This document shows positions 1-5,654 of a DNA stretch of 5,654 bases, piece after piece. A program made the position numbers and the translations under genes. Position 1 is the first letter of the stretch; each line of letters starts with the position of its first letter. The notes beneath the pieces were generated by a model. The model saw nothing but the letters and a program-made list of their open reading frames with translations, searched no databases and was not told the origin of the DNA. This DNA is from Acidobacteriota bacterium (GTDB lineage Bacteria; Acidobacteriota; Blastocatellia; Pyrinomonadales; Pyrinomonadaceae): the NCBI GenBank assembly GCA_020199975.1, contig JAIVJP010000430.1:1-5654 (forward strand), in the 5' to 3' direction.

Positions 1-682
1 GTCCATAAGTGATTAGCGAGAGGAGACCGTGATTGCCCCAGAGCTGATCGGCAAGTTCACCGAAACGCTCAGGACTCCAAAGCTTTGTCGGCCAGCCGCC
101 ACCGGGATTCAGAATCGCATAACGTCCCCCGGTTTCCTCAAGTGCTTTTTCTGCCTCGCCCTCATGAATTGAGTCGACCTGAATTGGGAACTCGAGGCCG
201 CTTGAGTGTTGAGGTACGGGAATACCAAGGGCGCCATTTACCAGACCGAGATTTTTGCGAATTACGTGCGTATGCCTGGGAATAAAGACCGTCTTGGACA
301 GCAACATCCGACTCGCTGGCTCGCGTAGACCTTCACGCGAGAAGCCGAAAATGCGACGCGCGCCAGAAAGACGCGCGATAGAAGCCGATTTGAGTAGTCC
401 CTGGAAGTCGAGTGCAAGATCGAAGGTGGAGGCGCGTAACCGACGTAACTGCTGGCGCGGTGCCCGCAGCGTCTCCCCAGGCATCAGTCTGCGCCTCAGC
501 ACCTTCGTGTCGACTTCGATGAGGCGATCCAAAAACGGGTTGTCTCTTAAAATTTCTGCGGCAGGTCGTTCTACCACCCAGGAGATCTCTGCGTGCGGCA
601 AGGCATGCCTCAGCGCTGCTAACGAAGGTAGAGTATGGACGATGTCGCCAATGCTCCCCAGTTTCACTATTAGAATACGCAC
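1..682 (-). CDS. waaC: Lipopolysaccharide heptosyltransferase I (GT9), partial: C-terminus beyond window
   Basis: My own translation of the minus strand gives an open frame of 227 codons that runs off the left edge. It starts VRILIVKLGSIGDIVHTLPS, the GT9 N-terminal motif. Asp13 matches the catalytic Asp known in E. coli WaaC. LDFQGLLKSA (about 91-100) and REPAS (about 120-124) correspond to WaaC-specific stretches, and NPGGGWPTKLW (about 192-202) is the start of the ADP-heptose binding domain. WaaC adds the first L-glycero-D-manno-heptose to Kdo2-lipid A on the cytoplasmic face of the inner membrane. The start is uncertain. GTG at 680-682 fits the family N-terminus, but AGAAG abuts it with no spacing. 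An in-frame ATG at 734-736 would add 18 residues (MSSQVV...). The gene follows hldC by 108 bp, probably in the same operon. About 100-120 C-terminal residues lie outside the window. Confidence 0.93.
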   Translation of the reverse strand, partial: MRILIVKLGSIGDIVHTLPSLAALRHALPHAEISWVVERPAAEILRDNPFLDRLIEVDTKVLRRRLMPGETLRAPRQQLRRLRASTFDLALDFQGLLKSASIARLSGARRIFGFSREGLREPASRMLLSKTVFIPRHTHVIRKNLGLVNGALGIPVPQHSSGLEFPIQVDSIHEGEAEKALEETGGRYAILNPGGGWPTKLWSPERFGELADQLWGNHGLLSLITYG

Positions 683-790
683 CTTCTGAATGGTAAATCG
701 TATTTGGTGATTAGGCAAAACAACTTGGCTGGACATCTTGCGGTCGGGAAGATCGTGAGGAACGGTAAGCGGTAAGTCTCCAAGCTCTGT

Positions 791-1303
791 CTATAGCCCG
801 GAATTATCGCCCACCCTATACAGAATCTCGGAGGTTGAATGGGTTTTCGGATCACCGACTATTGCAACGCGTCCGCCGTAGGAGCGGACCACTTCGCGCT
901 CGGGCACGTTCTCCTCGGTGTAGTCGGTGCCCTTAGCATGTATGTCCGGCCGGATAGCAAGCAAAAGATTTGCTACGGTGGGCTCCTCGAAAACGGTGAC
1001 GAAGTCTACGGCGGCAACTGAGGCCACCATCTCAGCCCGCTCAGTATCGGCCATGATGGGGCGCCCGCGACCTTTTAAGACTGCCACCTGCCTGTCTGAA
1101 TTTATTCCGACCACCAGCAGGTCTCCCTGAGCCTTGGCTCCCTGGAGATAACGAATGTGGCCGACGTGAAGCACATCAAAACAGCCGTTTGCCAGTACCA
1201 CCGTCGAGCCTTTTTCCTTCTCCTTGGTGACATAGGCGACGAGGTCGTCGCGATTACAAATACGTGACAGGACGTCGGTTGCCAAAGCGTTTCGCGTTGC
1301 CAT
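791..1303 (-). CDS. hldC: D-glycero-beta-D-manno-heptose 1-phosphate adenylyltransferase
   Basis: This 170-residue protein is a stand-alone version of the C-terminal half of E. coli HldE (also called RfaE2). It transfers AMP from ATP to heptose 1-phosphate, giving ADP-heptose in the cytoplasm. Visible cytidylyltransferase-superfamily motifs are NGCFDVLHVGH (39-49, with the HxGH nucleotide-binding signature), GINSD (66-70), GRPIMADTERAEMV (80-93), KGTDYT (124-129) and STSEI (156-160, the ISSTxI-like site). The ATG lies 3 nt after the hldA stop and has no clear Shine-Dalgarno sequence, so translation probably depends on reinitiation after hldA. The two genes are in the same frame, separated by TGA and one Leu codon. 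A 61-residue open frame overlapping its 3' end on the same strand looks spurious. Confidence 0.95.
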   Translation of the reverse strand: MATRNALATDVLSRICNRDDLVAYVTKEKEKGSTVVLANGCFDVLHVGHIRYLQGAKAQGDLLVVGINSDRQVAVLKGRGRPIMADTERAEMVASVAAVDFVTVFEEPTVANLLLAIRPDIHAKGTDYTEENVPEREVVRSYGGRVAIVGDPKTHSTSEILYRVGDNSGL

Positions 1304-1306
1304 GAG

Positions 1307-2326
1307 TCAGGTGAATTCCGAATGGATAACAGAATTCTGCAGCTCCTCGCCAGTAACTGACGCAGTGCCCCGCTTCATTACCACGAGTCCGCCGGCATAA
1401 TTGGCCAGGCGCGCGGCGTCAGGGAAGGACGCATCGGAGGCCAGCGCCAGCGTGTAGGCCGCAATCACCGTATCCCCGGCACCGGTGACATCCACCGGCT
1501 CTCGCGCGCCAACCGCATCGATGTGCAGAGGCGCAACTGCGTCTTCGAAAAGCATCATGCCGTGGCTGCCGCGAGTAATCAGCAAGGCGCGGTAACCCAG
1601 GCGTTCGCGCATATCCTCTCCCGCCGATTCCAGGTCGCTGACATTCGCCAGGCGTTTGCCCAGGAGTTGTTCGACCTCGTCCTCGTTTGGAGTTCCTGAG
1701 GTGAAACCCTCAAACTCGATCAGTCTAAAGCGGGAGTCAACCAGAACCGGGATTCCCTTGCTGGTTGCGGCGCCCCGGACGACCTTGGCCATCTCCTGGC
1801 CCGCAACGCCATAGTTGTAGTCGGAGATTATCACGGCATCTGAGGTTTGCACTTCCTCAAGAATACGTTTTCGTAGCGGTTCGTGGAACTCGGAATTCAA
1901 TGTCGCTCCCTCATAATCAAGTCTGATTACTTGCTGTCGAGTAGAGTGGAGTTGGCCCGCGAGAATTCGCACTTTCGTGGTTGTCTGAAGCTTCTCAGAT
2001 GTCAGCAAGCCGGTGCAGTCCACTCCCGCCGTCTCCAACCTTTCCACAAGCGCTCGCCCGGCTGCATCCTCACCCACCACCCCAACCAGCGAGACGCTGG
2101 CACCGAGTGAAACGAGATTCATCGCACAGTTTGCTGCGCCGCCCGGTACTGTTTCGGTCTGCTCGTGACGGAGAATGAACACCGGAGCTTCGCGCGAAAC
2201 TCTACTGATGGCGCCATAGACAAACTGGTCCGCTATTGCATCGCCAACGACCAGCATCCGGCGCCCCGGGAAGCGCTTCACGATGCTGAGCAGTCGCTCT
2301 TGCAGCAATGTTCGGGCGGTCGTCAT
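1307..2326 (-). CDS. hldA: D-glycero-beta-D-manno-heptose-7-phosphate kinase
   Basis: This 339-residue PfkB/ribokinase-family sugar kinase (RfaE1) phosphorylates heptose 7-phosphate at C1, giving the 1,7-bisphosphate used by GmhB. It is the stand-alone equivalent of the N-terminal half of E. coli HldE. Seen in the sequence: VVGDAIADQFVYGAISRVSREAP (26-48, the family's substrate-lid region), PfkB signature 1 PGGAANCAMNLVSLGA (61-76), GTPNEDEVEQLLG (211-223), and signature 2 DVTGAGDTVIAAY (279-291) with the presumed catalytic base Asp285. The length fits the stand-alone kinase. Its ATG overlaps the gmhB TGA (ATGA), which suggests translational coupling, and only a weak purine run (GGGAA) lies upstream. 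It is followed in frame by hldC after TGA plus one codon. Confidence 0.96.
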   Translation of the reverse strand: MTTARTLLQERLLSIVKRFPGRRMLVVGDAIADQFVYGAISRVSREAPVFILRHEQTETVPGGAANCAMNLVSLGASVSLVGVVGEDAAGRALVERLETAGVDCTGLLTSEKLQTTTKVRILAGQLHSTRQQVIRLDYEGATLNSEFHEPLRKRILEEVQTSDAVIISDYNYGVAGQEMAKVVRGAATSKGIPVLVDSRFRLIEFEGFTSGTPNEDEVEQLLGKRLANVSDLESAGEDMRERLGYRALLITRGSHGMMLFEDAVAPLHIDAVGAREPVDVTGAGDTVIAAYTLALASDASFPDAARLANYAGGLVVMKRGTASVTGEELQNSVIHSEFT

Positions 2327-2907
2327 GTGCGGTTCCCAAGCGGTTCTTCAATTATTCTCTTAACTGCTTCCAGCAAGTGATTCGCAGTCAAGTCTGGATG
2401 ATGATTCCAGTTTTGGCGCTGGTGTTCCCATTCACCGCGACCGTAACCGCTCATGACGAAGGCGGAGTTAACCCCGGCGTTGCGGGCCAACTCAATGTCG
2501 CTGTAACGATCCCCAACCATCCAGCTTTCTGCGAGATCGATACCAAACTCCTCGGCGGCGCGGCGTATCAGTCCCGGCTTAGGCTTACGACAATTGCAGT
2601 CAGATCGATAGGGTAACTCTCCGACCGAGGGATGATGGGCACAGTAATAAATCGCGTCGATTCGCGCCTCGGTTGCAGCCATCTCTCGTTTCAACGTTTC
2701 ATGGATAATCTGAATCATGTCTTCGGCAAAATATCCGCGAGCAACTCCGGCCTGATTAGTAACCACGATTGCCAGCCAACCACTGTCGTTTAGGAGTTTG
2801 ACCGCGGCAGCGGAATAGGGAAAGACTCGAAAGCGCGAAGGGTGATTGATGTATCCAACCTCTTCCGAAATCGTTCCATCGCGATCGATGAAAACTGCCC
2901 GCTGCAT
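2323..2907 (-). CDS. gmhB: D-glycero-beta-D-manno-heptose 1,7-bisphosphate 7-phosphatase
   Basis: HAD-superfamily phosphatase that removes the 7-phosphate from heptose 1,7-bisphosphate, acting between HldA and HldC. I chose ATG at 2905-2907 (194 residues). It puts the catalytic motif FIDRDGT (6-12, nucleophile Asp8, acid/base Asp10) at the N-terminus as in the family, and AGGGTGG lies 4 nt upstream (2912-2918). A GTG at 2941-2943 would add 12 unlikely residues. Other motifs are TNQAGVARGYF (50-60), the zinc loop CAHH...CNC with Cys89, His91, Cys104 and Cys106, RKPKPG (107-112), and VGDRYSDIELARNAG (131-145) with the magnesium-binding Asp pair. The zinc-ligand spacing is that of E. coli GmhB. 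The first about 150 bp lie under the out-of-frame tail of the upstream waaF frame. Its stop overlaps the hldA start. Confidence 0.95.
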   Translation of the reverse strand: MQRAVFIDRDGTISEEVGYINHPSRFRVFPYSAAAVKLLNDSGWLAIVVTNQAGVARGYFAEDMIQIIHETLKREMAATEARIDAIYYCAHHPSVGELPYRSDCNCRKPKPGLIRRAAEEFGIDLAESWMVGDRYSDIELARNAGVNSAFVMSGYGRGEWEHQRQNWNHHPDLTANHLLEAVKRIIEEPLGNRT

Positions 2908-3886
2908 ATTGCCACCCTGAGTTTGACGGGTCCATGAAACCACATGAAGCCAGCACGAAACTACTTAGTGATCTACAGTGTAACTTAGTGAATCGTGCTG
3001 ACGCGAAGATGACCAGTGTTGGTCGTCCGAGCGCGGATGCGATATGAGCGGGACCGGTATCATTTGTAACCAGTAGATCCACCAGGCTCAGAACACCGGC
3101 AACCTGCGACAGGCTGGTTTTTCCGGTCATCACAATTGGCTTATTGCGCATCCGCAGGCTGACTTCCTGCGAGACCTCCAGTTCGTCGGCCGAGCCTATC
3201 AATAAGACTTCGGCGTTTAGCTCATTTATCAAACTGTCGGCAAGCGCACCGTAGCGCTCAGCAGGCCAACGCTTCGCGCGGCTGTTTATCGAACCCGGAC
3301 ATAGGGCAACCAAGGCGCGTCCCTCGCGGAGACCGTGCGCGCGGAGTAGATGTAATGCTTCGGACTGACGAAGTTCAGAAATGTGCAGGGAGGGATTTGG
3401 GGGCCCGTCCTTAATCTGTTTGGTACCGACAAGCGCCCGCTCAAGCTCTGCGACGATGTTCAGGTAGTAAAAGACTTCGTGCTTAGAGCTGCGCCATTCA
3501 GGAACTGGCAACGGATTGGTTAGCAGCCTGCTGCGGCCGTCTGTTGCATAACCGATGCGAAAGGGAACTCGAGCCAGGGCAGGGATCAATGCGGCTTCAA
3601 AGGCATTCGGAAAAAGAACGGCGAGATCGAAATTCCCACGGCGCCATGCGACAGACTGTCTGACAGCTGACCAGGGTCGGGGCCGGTCGTAGATCAGCAG
3701 ATCATCGAGAAAGCCGGCATCGGCGAAGAGCTCTTTGGCCCAGGGCCGGGTCGCCAGAGTTATGTGCGCACCGGGGAGCGAACGACGAAGCTCTCGCAAC
3801 GCAGGTACGGTCATCACGGCGTCGCCCACCCAGTTGGTGCCGCGAACAATAACACGTCTGATGTTTCGCTGTTTAAGAGTTCCCAT
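2756..3886 (-). CDS. waaF: Heptosyltransferase II-like GT9 protein, C-terminus lost and replaced by out-of-frame sequence
   Basis: Residues 1-294 are a clear ADP-heptose:LPS heptosyltransferase. They include VRGTNWVGDAVMTVPALREL (14-33, with the GT9 catalytic-type Asp22), LFPNAFEAAL (91-100), IGYATDGR (111-118), CPGSINSRAKRWPAERY (196-212) and NDTGPAHIASALGRPTLVIF (275-294). Family members continue with GPTxP and roughly 50 more residues, often with a Cys-rich patch. Here the text changes at about position 3004 to a sequence without family features (ASARFTKLHC...), then reads through gmhB in another frame until 2756. None of the three forward frames after the break restores a WaaF tail. The protein would add the second core heptose, if active. 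The 50-bp inverted-repeat segment at 2951-3000 sits at the break. It may be a pseudogene, a truncated enzyme or an assembly defect. The ATG at 3884-3886 has no strong ribosome site; the gap from the epimerase is 39 bp. Confidence 0.8.
   Translation of the reverse strand: MGTLKQRNIRRVIVRGTNWVGDAVMTVPALRELRRSLPGAHITLATRPWAKELFADAGFLDDLLIYDRPRPWSAVRQSVAWRRGNFDLAVLFPNAFEAALIPALARVPFRIGYATDGRSRLLTNPLPVPEWRSSKHEVFYYLNIVAELERALVGTKQIKDGPPNPSLHISELRQSEALHLLRAHGLREGRALVALCPGSINSRAKRWPAERYGALADSLINELNAEVLLIGSADELEVSQEVSLRMRNKPIVMTGKTSLSQVAGVLSLVDLLVTNDTGPAHIASALGRPTLVIFASARFTKLHCRSLSSFVLASCGFMDPSNSGWQYAAGSFHRSRWNDFGRGWIHQSPFALSSLSLFRCRGQTPKRQWLAGNRGY
2912..2918 (-). promoter_or_regulatory. Ribosome binding site deciding the gmhB start
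   Basis: On the minus strand AGGGTGG ends 4 nt before the ATG at 2905-2907; its AGGG core is about 7 nt from the start codon. This is the clearest Shine-Dalgarno-like sequence in the window. It favours the internal ATG over the GTG at 2941-2943 as the start of gmhB. Confidence 0.6.
2951..3000. repeat. 50-bp segment bounded by 8-bp inverted repeats, with an internal 9-bp direct repeat
   Basis: CAGCACGA at 2951-2958 and its exact reverse complement TCGTGCTG at 2993-3000 bound the segment. Inside it ACTTAGTGA occurs twice, at 2963-2971 and 2983-2991 (20-bp period). The right edge lies within about 4 bp of the point where WaaF homology stops. There is no T-run beside either arm, so a standard intrinsic terminator is unlikely. 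It may be an insertion or deletion scar, or a small palindromic repeat. I cannot tell from one copy. Confidence 0.6.
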
Positions 3887-3925
3887 TAGCTAGCATCAAC
3901 CACAGACCAAAGCTCTGTTCCCAGG

Positions 3926-4768
3926 TCAGAGCAAGCTTCGCAACCCGTCCTTGATTCCGATCTCCGGCTGCCAGCCCAGTTGCTCGCGAACCAAACTCAG
4001 ATCAGAAACATAATTGACGGGCACCGGATGCGAGAGCGCATCATTGTATTCAATAAGTGGTTCGAGCTGAATTAGCTTCCCCACAGTGCTGATCATCTCG
4101 GTCAGGGTTGCCGCATTCTTCTGACCGCCGCCAAGATTATACAGCCCGTAGGCGTTGGACGAGGCGATGAACGCCTGGCAAGCTCGCGAAAAGTCGTCAA
4201 CGTGCAGGATGTCGCGAATCGCTTGCCCACCCACGGGGACTTGAATCGGCCAGCCTCGTTTGACCGACTCGACGTAGTGCGTAACGAAGCCGTATTCATT
4301 GCCATCGGAGGGACGCGCGTAGACCGTGGATAGCCGAAAGATGCAGGCCCGCACATTTCGTTGGCGTGCATAGTAATCGACGTAGCGCTCCCCAATCAGC
4401 TTCGACCATTCGAGCGGTGTCTGGCCAGAATAGTCAGTCGGACATGTTTCCGGGACCGGATCGTAAATGGCTGCGTTCGCACCGTATGCGTCCTTAGTGG
4501 ATGCATAAATGAAGACGGAACCAGGCTTCATCTGACGAATGACATTTGCGGTCCCTTCAGCGTTGGTGCGAAAACTCAGTTCCGCCGCTGAAGGGTCTTT
4601 ATCGAGATAGGCTGCGAGGTGGATGACGACGTCGTAATTCGCCGCAAGCTCGACATCGCTTTCGTTAAGTATGTCGAGATTCAAGCGGCGTGAGAAATCG
4701 TCCGCTTCAAAAAACCGGCGCACATGAATACCAAGATAACCACTGCCGCCGGTGACAAGAATTCTCAT
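3926..4768 (-). CDS. NAD-dependent epimerase/dehydratase (extended SDR), atypical catalytic motif
   Basis: This 280-residue protein has a Rossmann fold with TGGSGYLG (6-13, the GxxGxxG NAD(P) motif), VVIHLAAY (47-54), YASTKDAYG (88-96, holding the catalytic Ser/Thr), RDILHVDDFSRA (185-196) and YNLGGG (210-215). These place it among sugar-nucleotide epimerases, dehydratases and reductases of the WcaG/RmlD type. The exact substrate cannot be read. In the active-site YxxxK stretch, PLEWSK (118-123) has Leu119 where Tyr is expected and keeps Lys123, so catalysis may differ or use another residue. The region after the GxxGxxG helix is short, as in RmlD-like reductases. It does not look like HldD, although its position at the head of the heptose genes suggests a role in core-sugar or surface-glycan synthesis. 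The ATG at 4766-4768 has no clear Shine-Dalgarno sequence. The gene ends 39 bp before waaF. Confidence 0.88.
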   Translation of the reverse strand: MRILVTGGSGYLGIHVRRFFEADDFSRRLNLDILNESDVELAANYDVVIHLAAYLDKDPSAAELSFRTNAEGTANVIRQMKPGSVFIYASTKDAYGANAAIYDPVPETCPTDYSGQTPLEWSKLIGERYVDYYARQRNVRACIFRLSTVYARPSDGNEYGFVTHYVESVKRGWPIQVPVGGQAIRDILHVDDFSRACQAFIASSNAYGLYNLGGGQKNAATLTEMISTVGKLIQLEPLIEYNDALSHPVPVNYVSDLSLVREQLGWQPEIGIKDGLRSLL

Positions 4769-4859
4769 TGATTAGTCTTTAAATCCAATGTCCAACGCCG
4801 CGCTGCGAGAAAAGGGTAGCAGCCAGGTCCCGGCGGGGCATTCCCGCTGGGGTGCTGGT

Positions 4860-4898
4860 CAGGGGCAAGCGCATAGCGTAGCGGGCGCGCTGCCCCTG
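4860..4898. repeat. Strong GC-rich hairpin in the epimerase leader
   Basis: CAGGGGCA (4860-4867) and TGCCCCTG (4891-4898) are exact reverse complements. The loop is 23 nt and contains a further GCGC/GCGC pairing. A second small stem, GCGGG with CCCGC, lies just to the left, around 4835-4850. The structure lies about 90 nt upstream of the epimerase start and would be in its leader if transcription begins upstream. No U-tract follows on either strand, so I do not call a terminator. It could be a dispersed extragenic palindrome. Confidence 0.5.
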
Positions 4899-4920
4899 GG
4901 AACGCGCGTAACGAAGACCG

Positions 4921-5216
4921 AGTCTGTCGGGAAGAGAGGTTCTGACTTCTCATTCACACCGTGCCTTCAGCCTATGATCTGGGCGGGATAAAAACAAGTG
5001 AACCGTTTTAACGGTTTGCTTCGCTGCGGATGCACTTTCTTGCAAGAACACTTCTCCGCTGAGGTTCATTAGAGGTGGCAATTTAACATCCCTGGCTACT
5101 GAGCACCCCCAAGAAAAACCGTTGAAACGCTTCCTCGACCTCGGTTTGACCGTTTGTATCACCGGGCTAAAGCCGCGGTGTGAATGAGAAGTCAAAACTT
5201 CTTTTTCCGACAGACT
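4921..5216. repeat. 296-bp intergenic element with 52-bp imperfect terminal inverted repeats (MITE/REPIN-like)
   Basis: The sequence at 4921-4972 matches the reverse complement of 5165-5216 at 45 of 52 positions by hand alignment. Both arms start AGTCTGTCGG and share TTCTCATTCACACCG, and six of the seven differences are transitions. The right arm includes a hairpin ACCGGGCTAAAGCCGCGGT (5161-5179). Inside are AACCGTTTTAACGGTT (5001-5016), a near copy of it (5117-5132, one mismatch to perfect pairing), and the exact 12-bp palindrome TTCTTGCAAGAA (5037-5048). I see no target-site duplication and no transposase. Open frames crossing it (for example 4950-5237 minus) have low-complexity translations and are best read as repeat sequence. 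A non-autonomous mobile or REPIN-like element is the likely reading. Confidence 0.7.
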
Positions 5217-5260
5217 GTGAAAGGGCGACAGAAGCAACGGTCAGCAATGCGGCGCCGCGA

Positions 5261-5654
5261 TTACTCGTGAGACTTTAGACGTTGGACTTTCGACTCGTAG
5301 AGACCCTTCGCCATAGCCGTCAGTTTCATAAGCGACTCAGCGCTCCCGATCGCGATTAGCATGTCGCCAGCTTCGATTAATGCTTCACCACTAGGGTTGA
5401 AAAGCGTCTGACCGTCGCTGCGCCGAATACTAACGATCACAATGTCGAGTTCGGAGCGAATATTCGTGGCGCTTAGTTTCTGTCCGACAAGGGGAGAAGA
5501 AGGACTGACCTCAAGCTGCTCCAGTGCCAGACCCAACGTATTTGCAGTTATCGAATCAATGAAGTCTCCAACCGCTGGCTTGGTGAGGGCCACAGCCATA
5601 CGGTGGCCGCCTATGATGGTGGGAGCAACCACACGATTGGCTCCCGCTCTGATG
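5261..5654 (-). CDS. RCK (TrkA-N/TrkA-C) domain protein, probable potassium channel or uptake regulator, partial
   Basis: About 130 C-terminal residues are present; the gene enters from the right edge, and codons continue upstream of the first in-window GTG (IRAGANRVVAPTIIGGHRMA). This opening stretch is the end of a TrkA-N (Rossmann-type NAD-binding) domain, as in Kch-like channels, where AGANRVVxPxxIGGxRMA is typical. The rest (LALEQLEVSPSSPLVGQKL ... EALIEAGDMLIAIGS) is a TrkA-C ligand-binding domain followed by a short tail, KVQRLKSHE. Such domains gate K+ channels or transporters in response to nucleotides or ions. Whether membrane helices are fused upstream cannot be seen. It is separated from the heptose genes by about 490 bp and is probably unrelated in function. 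It ends with TAA. Confidence 0.88.
   Translation of the reverse strand, partial: IRAGANRVVAPTIIGGHRMAVALTKPAVGDFIDSITANTLGLALEQLEVSPSSPLVGQKLSATNIRSELDIVIVSIRRSDGQTLFNPSGEALIEAGDMLIAIGSAESLMKLTAMAKGLYESKVQRLKSHE

Larger units (their letters stand above)
4769..5260. other. Gene-free spacer between the potassium-channel gene and the heptose operon
   Basis: These 492 bp contain no open frame with recognisable protein features. They hold the inverted-repeat element at 4921-5216, the hairpin at 4860-4898, and a 10-bp palindrome GCGGCGCCGC (5249-5258) just after the channel stop codon. The promoter of the minus-strand heptose cluster is expected here or upstream, but I found no convincing -35/-10 pair. 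Confidence 0.6.

Noticed and set aside
255..689. 144-residue plus-strand open frame
   Set aside because: It is antisense to waaC, whose minus-strand translation carries strong GT9 motifs; the plus-strand translation is Arg/Ser-rich without any recognisable motif.
670..855. 61-residue minus-strand open frame overlapping the hldC end
   Set aside because: It overlaps the conserved end of hldC and the waaC start in another frame and shows no family features.
2308..2616. 102-residue plus-strand open frame with a hydrophobic segment resembling a signal peptide
   Set aside because: It is antisense to gmhB, which has complete HAD and zinc motifs; the hydrophobic stretch is a by-product of that coding sequence.
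2951..3000. Intrinsic terminator between waaF and gmhB
   Set aside because: The stem is only 8 bp with a 34-nt loop and no T-tract follows it; downstream genes are tightly packed and need readthrough.
4765..4953. 62-residue minus-strand open frame whose stop overlaps the epimerase start codon (ATGA)
   Set aside because: It looks like a coupled leader peptide, but its start is in the left arm of the inverted repeat, it runs through the GC-rich hairpin, and it has no clear ribosome site. The overlap is probably chance.
4860..5216. CRISPR array or origin iterons
   Set aside because: The repeats are inverted and few, with no regular direct-repeat/spacer pattern and no series of DnaA boxes or iterons.
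4950..5237. 95-residue minus-strand open frame
   Set aside because: It lies almost wholly within the inverted-repeat element; the translation has no domain features and is explained by palindromic repeat sequence.

Overview
The window looks like a chromosomal LPS inner-core (ADP-heptose) locus of a Gram-negative bacterium with moderate GC. Every convincing gene is on the minus strand, so the biological order runs from high to low coordinates. The split hldA/hldC genes and the palindrome-rich intergenic repeats remind me of Acidobacteriota (Blastocatellia type). That is an impression from general knowledge, not something the window proves.

Layout in transcription order. (1) 5654-5261: the C-terminal end of an RCK/TrkA-type potassium channel or transport regulator, cut by the window edge. 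(2) 5260-4769: a gene-free spacer of about 490 bp. It holds a roughly 296-bp inverted-repeat element (4921-5216, 52-bp imperfect arms) with further palindromes inside, and a separate strong hairpin (4860-4898). (3) 4768-3926: an extended-SDR NAD-dependent sugar-nucleotide epimerase/dehydratase with Leu where the catalytic Tyr of YxxxK is expected. (4) 3886-2756: a WaaF-type (GT9) heptosyltransferase that loses family resemblance at about residue 294 and then reads out of frame into the next gene. A 50-bp segment bounded by an inverted repeat sits exactly at the break. (5) 2907-2323: gmhB, heptose-bisphosphate phosphatase. (6) 2326-1307: hldA/rfaE1, heptose-7-phosphate kinase, overlapping gmhB by ATGA. 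(7) 1303-791: hldC/rfaE2, heptose-1-phosphate adenylyltransferase, in the same frame as hldA and separated only by TGA plus one codon. (8) 682-1: the N-terminal two thirds of waaC, heptosyltransferase I, cut by the window edge.

Together HldA, GmhB and HldC turn sedoheptulose-7-phosphate-derived D-glycero-D-manno-heptose 7-phosphate into ADP-heptose. WaaC and WaaF would add the first and second heptoses to the Kdo-lipid A core. The isomerase GmhA and a recognisable ADP-heptose 6-epimerase (HldD) are not in the window. The chemistry is well known. The points worth a second look are the broken waaF with its small palindromic insert, the near-fusion of hldA and hldC, the atypical epimerase active site, and the inverted-repeat element. 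I saw no convincing new multi-gene system.
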